Source: Pseudarthrobacter chlorophenolicus A6
GTDB taxonomy: Bacteria > Actinomycetota > Actinomycetes > Actinomycetales > Micrococcaceae
DNA length: 64,000 nucleotides
Direction of reading: 5' to 3'
Assembly: GCF_000022025.1 (NCBI RefSeq)
Contig: NC_011886.1
Span: 434,001 to 498,000 of the forward strand
The translations under genes and the position numbers were made by a program. A model generated the notes under the pieces. The model was not told the origin of the DNA. It saw nothing but the letters and a program-made list of their open reading frames with translations, and did not search any database. This document shows, piece by piece, positions 45,019-53,319 of the stretch (its first letter is position 1; each line of letters opens with the position of its first letter).

Positions 45019-45984
45019 ATGACGCAGCCCACACCGGGCGGCTTGTCAGGCAGTCAGCACGGGATCATTACGGGACAGAACGGCGCGGTACACATGGAGT
45101 CAACGACGACGGCGGGGCGGATCCTTCGGGGAATCGAGTTCGCCCGCCCCGATGGCGGAGCGCCGCTGCTGCTGGACCTGTACCTCCCCGTGGCGGATCC
45201 CGCCCGGCGCACCGGCGCCCCACACCCTGCCGTGGTCCACTTCCACGGCGGCGGCTGGCGGACGGGGGAGCGGTCCTCGTTGGGTCCCACCGTGGACGGT
45301 TTCGGCCTCAGCCCCATTGAACAGCTGGTGGACGCCGGCTTCGTGGTGGCCTCCGCAGACTACCGGCTCACGGACACCGTCACATTTCCCGCCCAGCTGC
45401 ACGACGCAAAGGCAGCTGTCCGCTGGCTGCGGACCCACGCCGCCGCCTACAACGTGGACCCAGGGCGGATCTACGCGTGGGGAGATTCCGCGGGCGGCCA
45501 CCTTGCCAGCCTGGTTGGCCTGACGGGAGGGTCGGCCGCATTTACGGACGACGGCGGCACAGACCCGGCGGACAGCGTCGCCGCGGTAGTGGCCTGGTAT
45601 CCGCCCACCGACCTGGTGCGAATGGGCGCCCAGGCCCGGCCCGATGCCGTTGCCCGCGCCGACGACCCGGGTTCCAGGGAAGCCCTGCTGATCGGCGCCC
45701 AGCCCGCCGACGCACCGGACAAGGCCAGGGCCGCCAGCCCCCTCGCCTACGTGCATGCTGGTGCCCCGCCGTTCCTCCTCATCCACGGAACGGCGGACCG
45801 GTTCGTCCCAGCGGCCCAGTCCGCCGGCCTTGCCGGGGCGCTGGAAGACGCGGGCGCCGCCGTCGAACTCCTCCTGCTGGACGGTGCGGACCACATGTGG
45901 GCCACCCCGGACGGCAGCAGCGCGGCTGCCGAAACGGCCACCGCAGCAACCCTCGATTTCCTCCGCCGCCAGTCGGAGCACTGA
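45019..45984 (+). CDS. Alpha/beta hydrolase (BD-FAE-like esterase)
   Basis: 321-residue esterase: HFHGGGWRTGERSS (oxyanion hole), YAWGDSAGGHLASLVGL (nucleophile Ser), HGTADRFVPAAQS (Asp) and DGADHMW (His). It is related to the esterase at 29787, without the repeat leader. The ATG at 45019 has no good ribosome site; an internal ATG at 45094 is an alternative. It begins the run esterase, FAH hydrolase, FAD monooxygenase, DUF3500, with an operator-like palindrome in front. In that setting it is a candidate for hydrolysing the phenolic ester (depside) made by a quercetinase. Confidence 0.87.
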   Translation: MTQPTPGGLSGSQHGIITGQNGAVHMESTTTAGRILRGIEFARPDGGAPLLLDLYLPVADPARRTGAPHPAVVHFHGGGWRTGERSSLGPTVDGFGLSPIEQLVDAGFVVASADYRLTDTVTFPAQLHDAKAAVRWLRTHAAAYNVDPGRIYAWGDSAGGHLASLVGLTGGSAAFTDDGGTDPADSVAAVVAWYPPTDLVRMGAQARPDAVARADDPGSREALLIGAQPADAPDKARAASPLAYVHAGAPPFLLIHGTADRFVPAAQSAGLAGALEDAGAAVELLLLDGADHMWATPDGSSAAAETATAATLDFLRRQSEH

Positions 45985-46042
45985 TTTCCCACCACGCCCG
46001 GGCAGCCCGCCTGCCCGGCCGCCAGACCTGAAAGGCCACCTC

Positions 46043-46942
46043 ATGCAGTTCATCGGCATCAACCGCAACGGCGAACCCTGGGCGGCAGCCCTCGCCGGAT
46101 CACGCGTCCTTCCGCTCGCCACCGTCGCCGATTTCTGGGCCGACCCCGAAGGCTGGCAGGACAAGGCCGTCACGGTGGTTGCCGGCGGTGCGTCCCAGGC
46201 CGGTGCGGAGGGCAACGACGCGTCCGACGCCGGCGCCTGGCTGGAACGGGACAGCGTCACCGAGGTGCCCCTCGTCCCCGCCTCAGCCCGGGTGATTTGC
46301 GTGGGCCTGAATTACAAGGCACACGTGGCTGAAGGAAGCTTCAAGGACCAGGAACTGCCCCCGTACCCCACTCTGTTCGCCCGCTGGACGGCATCCTTGT
46401 CTGTGGGCGGCGTCCCTGTCCCGGTCCCCGCAGGCGAGGCCGGGCTGGACTGGGAAGGGGAAGTTGCCGCCTATGTGGGCCGCCGGGTCGAATCGGCAGA
46501 CGAGGCCACCGCGGCGGACTCCGTCTTCGGCTACTCCACCTTCAACGACATCACCTCCCGCAAGGCCCAGAAACTGACCTCGCAGTGGACGCTGGGCAAG
46601 AACGGCGACTTCAGCGGTCCCCTGGGACCGCTGGTCAGCCGCGACGAGGTGGGCGATCTCCGCGACGGGCTCCAGGTCCGGACGCTCGTCAACGGCCTCG
46701 AAGCCCAGAACGGCAACACCAGGGACATGATCTTCAGCGTCCCGGCCATCATCTCGCTCATCAGCCAGACCTTCACGCTGCACCCGGGCGATGTCATCGC
46801 CACCGGCACCCCGGAAGGCGTGGGCTACGCCCGCACCCCGCAGTGGCTGCTGCAGCCAGGCGACACCGTGGTGGTGGAGATCGAGAAGCTCGGCAGCCTG
46901 ACCACTCCGGTGGGCGATATTTCCCTGCGGAGCCGTGCCTGA
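46043..46942 (+). CDS. Fumarylacetoacetate hydrolase family protein
   Basis: 299-residue FAH-fold enzyme. ICVGLNYKAHVAE, PTLFARW, GLDWEGEVAAYVGRRV and GYSTFNDITSRKAQ hold the metal-binding acidic residues, and GDVIATGTPEGVGYART is the C-terminal family signature. Members cleave C-C bonds of acylpyruvates or decarboxylate oxo acids late in aromatic degradation. AAAGG precedes the ATG at 46043. The stop overlaps the next ATG (TGATG), so it is coupled to the ring hydroxylase, which supports a shared aromatic pathway. Confidence 0.9.
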   Translation: MQFIGINRNGEPWAAALAGSRVLPLATVADFWADPEGWQDKAVTVVAGGASQAGAEGNDASDAGAWLERDSVTEVPLVPASARVICVGLNYKAHVAEGSFKDQELPPYPTLFARWTASLSVGGVPVPVPAGEAGLDWEGEVAAYVGRRVESADEATAADSVFGYSTFNDITSRKAQKLTSQWTLGKNGDFSGPLGPLVSRDEVGDLRDGLQVRTLVNGLEAQNGNTRDMIFSVPAIISLISQTFTLHPGDVIATGTPEGVGYARTPQWLLQPGDTVVVEIEKLGSLTTPVGDISLRSRA

Positions 46943-48795
46943 TGGACACCCTGCAGGGCACCTTCCCGCGCATTTTCCCCGTGACGGATGCGGCGGACAT
47001 CCCGGACACGGCCCAGGTCCTCATTGCCGGCGGCGGGCCCAGCGGACTGTTCCTGGCGCTGGATCTCGCCTCCCGCGGCGTTGCCAGCACGGTCATCGAA
47101 CCCCGCACCGGCGTTGACCACACCAGGCCCCGTGCCAAGACCACCAATGCCCGCACCATGACCCACCTGCGCCGGTTGGGGCTTGCGGGGGCGCTCCGGG
47201 ACGCGTCGCCGCTGCCGGTGGACTATGCCCAGGATGTCATCTTCTGCACCGGTCTCACGGGTCTGGCCGCACACGAGCTGCGGCGTTTCCGCAACGCCTT
47301 CCAGCTGGTTCCCGGCCGCTACCGCCCGCAGCCCGAAGGCGGGCAGCAGGTGCCGCAGCCGGTCCTCGAGGAAGTGCTCCGGGCCGCCGCCGCGGAGAAT
47401 CCGCTGGTGACCTTCGTGACCGGATGGTCTGTCACGCAGGTTGAAATCGCTGGGGTGAGTGCAGGCGCCGGTGAGGATACCGCTGCGCAGGGTGCCGTCG
47501 TCGTCATCGCGGATGCCTCGGGCACGTCGCGCACCATCGCGGCCGGATATGTGATCGGGGCCGACGGCGGGTCCTCCGCCGTGCGCCGCAGCCTGGGGAT
47601 CCGCCTGGAGGGCGGCTCCGCGGCGCTGTCCAACATCAGCATCCTGTTCCGATCGGAGTCGCTGGCCTCCGCCATCACGCTGGACCCGGCCGTGCAGTAC
47701 TGGGTGGTGGGCGCGGAAACGTCCGGCATGGTGGGGCCCATGGACCTGGCCGGCACCTGGTGGGCCATCGTGCAGGGCGTGGACCCTGCCCTCACCGTCA
47801 GCATGCAGGACGCAGGCGCCATGGTCCGCGCTCTGGTGGGCGCCGAGGTGGACATCGAGGTGCTCGCCACAGATCCGTGGACCGCCCGCATGCTGCTGGC
47901 CCCCGAGTACAGCCGGGACACCGTCTTCCTGGTGGGCGACGCCGCGCACCTCAACCCGCCGTGGGGCGGGCACGGCTTCAACACCTGCATCGGCGATGCC
48001 GCCAACCTGGCCTGGAAGCTCGCCGCCACCATCAACGGCTGGGGCGGCTCTGCGCTGTTGGCCAGCTACGGCCAGGAGCGCCGGCCGGTGGCGGCCCGCA
48101 CCATCGGCGACGCCGCCCGGAACGGCAAGGCGCTGGCGTACCACTTCGCGGATCCGGAGCTTGCGGCGTCCGGGCCCGCCGGCGACGCCGCCCGGCGTGC
48201 CGCCCGCGAAGCCCTGGCCGTCAAGCAGAGCGAGTTCGATTCCCTGGGGCTGGTGCTCGGTTATGCGTATACCGATTCGCCCCTGGTGGTGCCCGATGGC
48301 CTGCCTGTGCCGCCTGAGGACCCCATCCATTACGTCCCGTCCGCCAGCCCGGGGTCACTGCTGCCGCATGCCTGGCTGGCGGAGTCCTACTCCCTGTACA
48401 GTGCGCTGGGCCCCGGGTTCACGCTGCTGGCCGACGCCGGTGCGCTGGGTAGGGTGCCGGCGGATGAGGCTTTTGCGCCGGTAGTGGAAGCCGCGGCCCG
48501 GCAGGGCATTCCGGTGACCGTCGCCGCCGTGGGACTAACCGAGGCGGGCACCCGTCTTTCGGAAATGTGGGGAGCCGAAGCCGTACTGGTCCGGCCCGAC
48601 CAGCATGTGGCCTGGCGGGGCAACTCCGCCGAAGCCGCCGCGGCCGCACTGTCCCTTGCCGCGGGCCGGCTTCCCGGAGCGCCGCAGGAAACCGCAGCCA
48701 CTGGGCCTGAGCACGTCCCGGCCACAGAAATCCCAGATTTTCCAGCAGCAGACTTTCCAGCGAGGAGCACCCGTGCCAACGCCGTCATTCCGTGA
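46942..48795 (+). CDS. FAD-dependent aromatic hydroxylase (PheA/TfdB family)
   Basis: 617-residue class A flavoprotein monooxygenase. QVLIAGGGPSGLFLALDLA is the FAD dinucleotide motif, VIGADGGSSAVRRSLGI the DG motif, and TVFLVGDAAHLNPPWGGHGFN the GD motif contacting the flavin ribityl chain. A C-terminal thioredoxin-like domain (about 450-590) is as in phenol hydroxylases. It should ortho-hydroxylate a phenolic ring using NAD(P)H and O2. With quercetinase and esterases nearby, phloroglucinol-carboxylate or phloroglucinol is a plausible substrate, but resorcinol-like rings are also possible. Its end overlaps the DUF3500 gene by 23 bases. Confidence 0.91.
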   Translation: MDTLQGTFPRIFPVTDAADIPDTAQVLIAGGGPSGLFLALDLASRGVASTVIEPRTGVDHTRPRAKTTNARTMTHLRRLGLAGALRDASPLPVDYAQDVIFCTGLTGLAAHELRRFRNAFQLVPGRYRPQPEGGQQVPQPVLEEVLRAAAAENPLVTFVTGWSVTQVEIAGVSAGAGEDTAAQGAVVVIADASGTSRTIAAGYVIGADGGSSAVRRSLGIRLEGGSAALSNISILFRSESLASAITLDPAVQYWVVGAETSGMVGPMDLAGTWWAIVQGVDPALTVSMQDAGAMVRALVGAEVDIEVLATDPWTARMLLAPEYSRDTVFLVGDAAHLNPPWGGHGFNTCIGDAANLAWKLAATINGWGGSALLASYGQERRPVAARTIGDAARNGKALAYHFADPELAASGPAGDAARRAAREALAVKQSEFDSLGLVLGYAYTDSPLVVPDGLPVPPEDPIHYVPSASPGSLLPHAWLAESYSLYSALGPGFTLLADAGALGRVPADEAFAPVVEAAARQGIPVTVAAVGLTEAGTRLSEMWGAEAVLVRPDQHVAWRGNSAEAAAAALSLAAGRLPGAPQETAATGPEHVPATEIPDFPAADFPARSTRANAVIP

Positions 48796-50008
48796 CTACC
48801 TGTTCGCCCCGGACCACCCGCGCGTTGCGGAGATCCGCGGCCTGAACGCCCGCGACTACGCCGAGGCCGCGAAGACCGACTCCTTCGCCGGGCCCATGAT
48901 CGAGGGCTGGCAGAAGCTCTACCCGCAGCCGTTCACCGGCATCACCAGCGACGGCGTGCGGCGCGGGGGCCTGTTTCCGCTCGCTGCCGCCCGGCCGGGG
49001 GAGGAGGCGCCGACGGCGGACATGGTGGCCGCCGCGCGCAAGCTCCTCGGCACCCTCACGCCGGAACAGGCGCGGAAGCTGTCCTACGCCGTGGACGCGC
49101 CCGAGTGGCAGAGCTGGGCCAACCCCGAGTTCATGCAGCACGACACCGGGCTGCGCCTGGACGAGCTCGGCGGGCCGGCCCGGGACGCGATCCTGGGCGT
49201 GGTGGAGGCGAGCCTGTCCGGGCAAGGGTTTGAGCTGGTCCGGAACCTGATGCGCATCAACGGTTTCCTGGGCGAGCTGGTGGAACTGCCGCTGCTGATG
49301 AACGAGTTCAGCTACAACTTCGCCCTCTACGGGGAGCCGTCCGAAACGGAACCGTGGGGGTGGCAGCTCTTTGGCCACCACGCGGCGCTGAACTGCCTGG
49401 TGGCCGGCACTCAGCTGGTCATCTCGCCGGTGTTCATGGGGGCCGAGCCGGACATGATCGACGCCGGCCCGCACCGGGGCGTGAAGGTGTTCAAGGAACG
49501 CATCGCCCTGGCCCGGCAGCTGATGGGAGCACTGCCGGCCGAGCTCCGTTCACGTGCAGTGTCCTACGGCGCCATGGTTGACCCGGCGATGCCCGAGGGC
49601 CGGATCCACCCCGGCGACGAGCGGCACCTGGGCGGCTGCTTCCAGGACAACAGGGTGATCCCGTACGAGGGCATCCTGGTGGCGGACATGCCGGCGGAAG
49701 CCCGCGAACTCCTGGACGCCGTGGTGGACGACTTCATCGGCTACCTTCCGGACGGACCCCGCGCGGCCCGCCGTCGGGAAATCCAGGAGCAGTACGGCGA
49801 GACGTACTTCAGCTGGATCGGCGGCTGGGAGGGGGAGGATGCGTTCTACCTCCGCCTCCAGAGCCCGGTGGTGGTGCTGGAACTGGACCACCACACCGGG
49901 GTGTTCCTCAGCAACGATGAACCGGCCCCGTTCCACATGCACACCGTGGTCCGCACCCCCAACGGCAACGACTACGGCCGCGAACTCGTCAGGCAGGCCA
50001 CCCCCTGA
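48773..50008 (+). CDS. DUF3500 domain protein
   Basis: 411-residue protein of the DUF3500 family, whose reaction is unknown. Visible conserved features are PWGWQLFGHHAALNCLV, VISPVFMGAEPDM, ELDHHTGVFLSND and APFHMHTVVRTPNGNDYG, a set of His/Glu/Asp residues that could form a metal site. The GTG at 48773 has GAGGAG at good spacing, overlapping the monooxygenase end. As the last gene of an esterase, FAH, hydroxylase operon that shows no ring-cleavage dioxygenase, it is a candidate for a missing catabolic step; this is inference only. A hairpin terminator follows. Confidence 0.83.
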   Translation: MPTPSFRDYLFAPDHPRVAEIRGLNARDYAEAAKTDSFAGPMIEGWQKLYPQPFTGITSDGVRRGGLFPLAAARPGEEAPTADMVAAARKLLGTLTPEQARKLSYAVDAPEWQSWANPEFMQHDTGLRLDELGGPARDAILGVVEASLSGQGFELVRNLMRINGFLGELVELPLLMNEFSYNFALYGEPSETEPWGWQLFGHHAALNCLVAGTQLVISPVFMGAEPDMIDAGPHRGVKVFKERIALARQLMGALPAELRSRAVSYGAMVDPAMPEGRIHPGDERHLGGCFQDNRVIPYEGILVADMPAEARELLDAVVDDFIGYLPDGPRAARRREIQEQYGETYFSWIGGWEGEDAFYLRLQSPVVVLELDHHTGVFLSNDEPAPFHMHTVVRTPNGNDYGRELVRQATP

Positions 50009-50017
50009 CCCGCGGAA

Positions 50018-50084
50018 GGGCCCGTGGCCGGTGGTTGCCACAGGACATCGCAACTCTGTAACAACCACCGGACCGTGCCCTTCT
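50018..50084 (+). terminator. Terminator of the hydroxylase/DUF3500 operon
   Basis: CCGGTGGTTG (50028-50037) pairs with CAACCACCGG (50062-50071), with the outer GGGC/GCCC also complementary; a TTCTT stretch follows. Ten bases after the DUF3500 stop. Confidence 0.65.
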
Positions 50085-50149
50085 TACCCGATGTGGGACT
50101 GCTGTCCCGGTTACGGTGGGAGGACATACAGGCCAAAAGGGGGAAGCTT

Positions 50150-50347
50150 GTGGATATCGAAAGAATTGTTTACCTGGGCGTTATAGCGGTGATCGTTGCT
50201 GTGGCCTGGTTTGTCCTGGTTCCGCGGACCGCCTCGACGTCGGAAGGCCTGCTCTACGCTTTCCTGGCGGTTGGTGCAGCTGCAGCTCTTCGGCTGTGGT
50301 TCACCGCTGCAGTACGGCGCCGTGAGCTGAAGAAGCACTTGCAATGA
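50150..50347 (+). CDS. Small two-helix membrane protein, 65 aa
   Basis: A GTG start with GGGGGA upstream gives a 65-residue protein with two hydrophobic segments (IVYLGVIAVIVAVAWFVLV and GLLYAFLAVGAAAALRLWF) and a basic C-terminal end (RRRELKKHLQ). No family recognised. It stands alone between two terminators, so it has its own promoter. Confidence 0.65.
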   Translation: MDIERIVYLGVIAVIVAVAWFVLVPRTASTSEGLLYAFLAVGAAAALRLWFTAAVRRRELKKHLQ

Positions 50348-50365
50348 ACGGTCATTGAACAGCAG

Positions 50366-50401
50366 AAGGCCCGGATTTCCTTTCGGAAGTCCGGGCCTTC
50401 G
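50366..50401. terminator. Hairpin terminator between convergent genes
   Basis: AAGGCCCGGA (50366-50375) pairs with TCCGGGCCTT (50390-50399) around a TTTC-containing loop with further TTCC/GGAA pairing. It lies between the small membrane protein and the convergent quercetinase gene. It closely resembles the hairpin at 60481. Confidence 0.85.
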
Positions 50402-50411
50402 TCATGTCCGT

Positions 50412-51482
50412 TTAGGGGATGTCCAGGGCTGCGCGGCGCTGCGGCGGGGGCCCGACGACGGTCAGGTCCATCTCCGCCTGGGCGCGGCCGAAGCCTTCCA
50501 TGTCCATGTACGGCTCGCCGCCCTCGGTGTACATGTAGTCCTCGGTGGGCTTGTTGAAGTACTCGAAGAAGCCGTTGAAGACGGACGGTGTCAGGAAGCC
50601 CACCATCTGGGTGTTGTGGGCGTCGAACGCGAACGAGTGGATGGTGCCGGCGGGGGCGTGCAGGAAGTCCCCCTTGGTCAGCAGTACCTCGCGGCCGTTG
50701 GCGTAGAGCCACATCCGGCCCTCGGTGCAGAGGAAGTTCTCCGTGTGCTCGGAGTGGAAGTGCAGCGGGATGTAGGGCGACTTGGCGCCCTTGGTGTGCA
50801 CGGCGAAGTAGTTGGAGCCGGTGTTGGCCGGGCGGGACAGGTAGGTGAACATCGTCTGGTAACTGACCAGCCGCTCACCCTCCCCGGTACTGAGGAAGTA
50901 CGGGCTCTGCGTGGGCGGCAGGCCGGCGTCGTGCTTGAACGATGGCGCCACGCGCTCCACGTCCGGGAACGTGATACCGAACTCGGCACCCACCTCTGCC
51001 TGCTCCTGCAGGCTTGCTTTGTGGCCGGGGCGGACCGGCGGGACGTGCGAATCGATGGGCGTGCCCACCCGCTCGTAGTACGCCTCGCCGCCGCCGGGCG
51101 TCATCCAGTTCAGGAACCGGGTGTAATGGCTGGCCATGCGGTAGGCGTGCGGCGTGTTCGGCGGGATGACCACCGAATCGCCGGGAGTGAGGATGCGGCT
51201 TTCGCCGGGCAGCCAGACGTGCAGGATGCCGTCGAAGACGTAGAGGGTCTTGTGCTCGATGGCGTGGCTGACGAACGGGGACTCCGCGCCCATGCCGCCC
51301 GAGATGTAGGCGGCGCTGAAAATACCGCCGGTGTCAGCAGCCCGGGCGATGACCGTGACCAGCTGGCCGTTGATTTCATACCTGGCGCCCTCGCCGGAGG
51401 CCATGTAGTACGGGACGGCCTCGCCCGGCAGCGCATTGGCCACCGGCAGCTGCTTGTTCATTTCCTCCACGCTGAGGGACAT
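50412..51482 (-). CDS. Quercetin 2,3-dioxygenase-type bicupin
   Basis: 356-residue two-cupin protein of the bacterial quercetinase (QdoI/QueD) type. The N-terminal cupin (about 30-130) shows SHAIEHKTLYVFDG and DSVVIPPNTPHAYRM; the C-terminal cupin (about 200-310) shows PLHFHSEHTENFLCTEG and GDFLHAPAGTIHSF. The HxHxxxxE plus His patterns bind the catalytic metal. The reaction opens the central ring of flavonols to a phenolic depside with release of CO. GAAGGAA precedes the ATG at 51482, and the element TTTTCATTCAATGAACA lies about 90 bases upstream. Other bicupins (pirin-like) are less likely on length and motif grounds. Confidence 0.85.
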   Translation of the reverse strand: MSLSVEEMNKQLPVANALPGEAVPYYMASGEGARYEINGQLVTVIARAADTGGIFSAAYISGGMGAESPFVSHAIEHKTLYVFDGILHVWLPGESRILTPGDSVVIPPNTPHAYRMASHYTRFLNWMTPGGGEAYYERVGTPIDSHVPPVRPGHKASLQEQAEVGAEFGITFPDVERVAPSFKHDAGLPPTQSPYFLSTGEGERLVSYQTMFTYLSRPANTGSNYFAVHTKGAKSPYIPLHFHSEHTENFLCTEGRMWLYANGREVLLTKGDFLHAPAGTIHSFAFDAHNTQMVGFLTPSVFNGFFEYFNKPTEDYMYTEGGEPYMDMEGFGRAQAEMDLTVVGPPPQRRAALDIP

Positions 51483-51567
51483 CGGTTCCTTCTTTCGGGT
51501 CGCCCGGCACGGCCGGAGAGTGAGTCCCCACCAGCATGACGGACTGTCTGCCGCGCGTCAGGCCAGA

Positions 51568-51584
51568 TTTTCATTCAATGAACA
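51568..51584. promoter_or_regulatory. Operator-like element before the quercetinase gene
   Basis: TTTTCATTCAATGAACA, matching 44961-44977 at 14 of 17 positions. An outer inverted repeat, GGACTGT (51541) and ACAGTCC (51583), brackets the region. Distance to the ATG is about 85 bases. Confidence 0.55.
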
Positions 51585-51603
51585 GTCCGGTTCCGGCGCG
51601 CGG

Positions 51604-53319
51604 CTACAGCGTGGGAAGCAGGAACGCCGGCTCTGGCCGGTGCACGCCGCGGGGGCGGTAGCCCAGCGCCTCCGAGTGTCCCAGCAGGTCCGCCAGGTAC
51701 CAGATGATGCTGAGCCACATTTCGGTGCCCTGCAGGCCGGGCAGGTTCTGCTGGCCGCTTTCCGGTGCCGCACTGAAGGCCATGCCCTGCCCGGGGTGCC
51801 ACTGGCCCAGGGCGTGGTCCAGCTGGGTTGATGCCCAGGCCTTGATGTCAGCCTCCCGGTGCGTCACCTGTTTCCGTGCGAGCCAGAGCGGATGAACAAC
51901 GTCCAGCACGTTGCAGGCGTTCTGGCGGCCGGCCGCGAAGTACCGGGGATCAGCCCCGTGCTCCAGGACGGTATCGATCAGTTGTTCCGGGTGGGGAACC
52001 GGAAGGCCGAACTGGGCGAAGGTGCCGCGGGTGAGTCGGTAGTAGCCGTTGACCACTTTGAGCCGGGTATCGGCCGACGGCGTTCCCCAGGTTCCCGCGG
52101 CGCTGTTGACCCGGGTCAGGAGCCAGCCGAACAGGGCCTCCAGGGTGCCGGTGCTTCCAGGGCCCTCCGCGGTCCGGGCCAGGTTCCAGTACTCCGCAGT
52201 TCCCCAGGCATCCACCCAGGCGCCGGACTCCCAAGCTTCCTTCCGCCACGGCAGCGCGTTCAGCCGTTCCGCCAGATCGGCTGGTCCGGTCCCCGCCACG
52301 GCGTGGATGGGGTGCTTGAAGCCGCTGCCCAGCAGATCGAGGGCGTACCCCACGGAGAGCACATGGTACGTGGCCGCCCCGTTCCCGAAAGCCAGTTCAC
52401 CGGCGGCCGGCAGTCCGTCCGGGCCGTACTCGGGCACCAGCCCGGTCCGTGGATCCTGCAGCGACGCGAGCCGGTCCACGTGCGCGTCCCTGCTGAGCTG
52501 CGGGGGAGCCGCGCGGAGCAGGAGATCTGCGATTTCCACCGCATCGCAGTGGGCGCGGACTGTTGCCGCCGCGCCGGGCCGGTCCACGTAGCGGCCCTCG
52601 CCGAAGCCTCCGGTGCCGGACGCCTCCTGCTGCCATGAGCGGGCGATGATCGCCGGTGCATCGGCCCGGGCCGTTCCTGCGAAGGACGCCAGCCGTTCCC
52701 GCAGGATCCCCTCACCGTTGGCGGCGGCCCCTTGCCCGCTGGCGGCCTTGCGCGGCGTGCGCCTGTCCCGGATAAACCGTGCGGGGTTGCCGCCAACCAC
52801 CGCCCAGTCGGGCACGTCCTTGGTCACCACGGCCCCGGCGGCGAGGACCGCGTGGGAACCCACCGTGACGCCGTCGAGCACCACCGCGTTGGAACCGATC
52901 CAGACGTCGTCGCCCAAAACGATGCCCTTGCTGGTGAGCGGCTGCCGGAACACCGGTTGGGAGGGGTCCATGGAGTGGTTGAACCCCAGGATGGAGGTGT
53001 GCGCGCCGATGCGGACGCCGTCGCCCATGCTGACGGTGCCGCGCACCACCGTGAAAGCGTTCACCGTGCAGTTGCTGCCGATCCGCAGGTCCCCGGTGAG
53101 GTACGCGTGGGCGGCGATCAGCGATTCGTCCCCCAGGGCCAGGCTGTCCGGGTCCACCATGGCGAGCGGGGACACGTAGGCCGCGTCGCCGATGGTGATG
53201 CCGTCCTTGCCCGCCAGCGCCTGCTGCCGTTCCAGCTGCGCCTCGCGCTGTGCGGCGGTGGCGTTGGCCTGGAAGGTCCAGGGGGAGTAGTCGAAACTGA
53301 GGTCTGGCTGGGGGTTCAC
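51604..53319 (-). CDS. Hexapeptide-repeat acyltransferase fused to an alpha-toroid domain
   Basis: 571-residue two-domain protein. Residues about 40-205 form a left-handed beta-helix of the WcaF/LacA acyltransferase type (IGSNCTVNAFTVVRG, GVRIGAHTSILGFNHSM, DDVWIGSNAVVLDGVTVG, GNPARFIRDR). Residues about 225-571 are helical and resemble an (alpha/alpha)-barrel of terpene-cyclase/glycosidase type (FGNGAATYHVLSVGYALDLLG, NVLDVVHPLWLARK). GTG at 53319 has TGGAG upstream and overlaps the preceding stop (GTGA). The combination is unusual; the substrate is perhaps a sugar or sugar lactone made by the upstream isomerase. The fusion is in one uninterrupted frame. Confidence 0.8.
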   Translation of the reverse strand: MNPQPDLSFDYSPWTFQANATAAQREAQLERQQALAGKDGITIGDAAYVSPLAMVDPDSLALGDESLIAAHAYLTGDLRIGSNCTVNAFTVVRGTVSMGDGVRIGAHTSILGFNHSMDPSQPVFRQPLTSKGIVLGDDVWIGSNAVVLDGVTVGSHAVLAAGAVVTKDVPDWAVVGGNPARFIRDRRTPRKAASGQGAAANGEGILRERLASFAGTARADAPAIIARSWQQEASGTGGFGEGRYVDRPGAAATVRAHCDAVEIADLLLRAAPPQLSRDAHVDRLASLQDPRTGLVPEYGPDGLPAAGELAFGNGAATYHVLSVGYALDLLGSGFKHPIHAVAGTGPADLAERLNALPWRKEAWESGAWVDAWGTAEYWNLARTAEGPGSTGTLEALFGWLLTRVNSAAGTWGTPSADTRLKVVNGYYRLTRGTFAQFGLPVPHPEQLIDTVLEHGADPRYFAAGRQNACNVLDVVHPLWLARKQVTHREADIKAWASTQLDHALGQWHPGQGMAFSAAPESGQQNLPGLQGTEMWLSIIWYLADLLGHSEALGYRPRGVHRPEPAFLLPTL

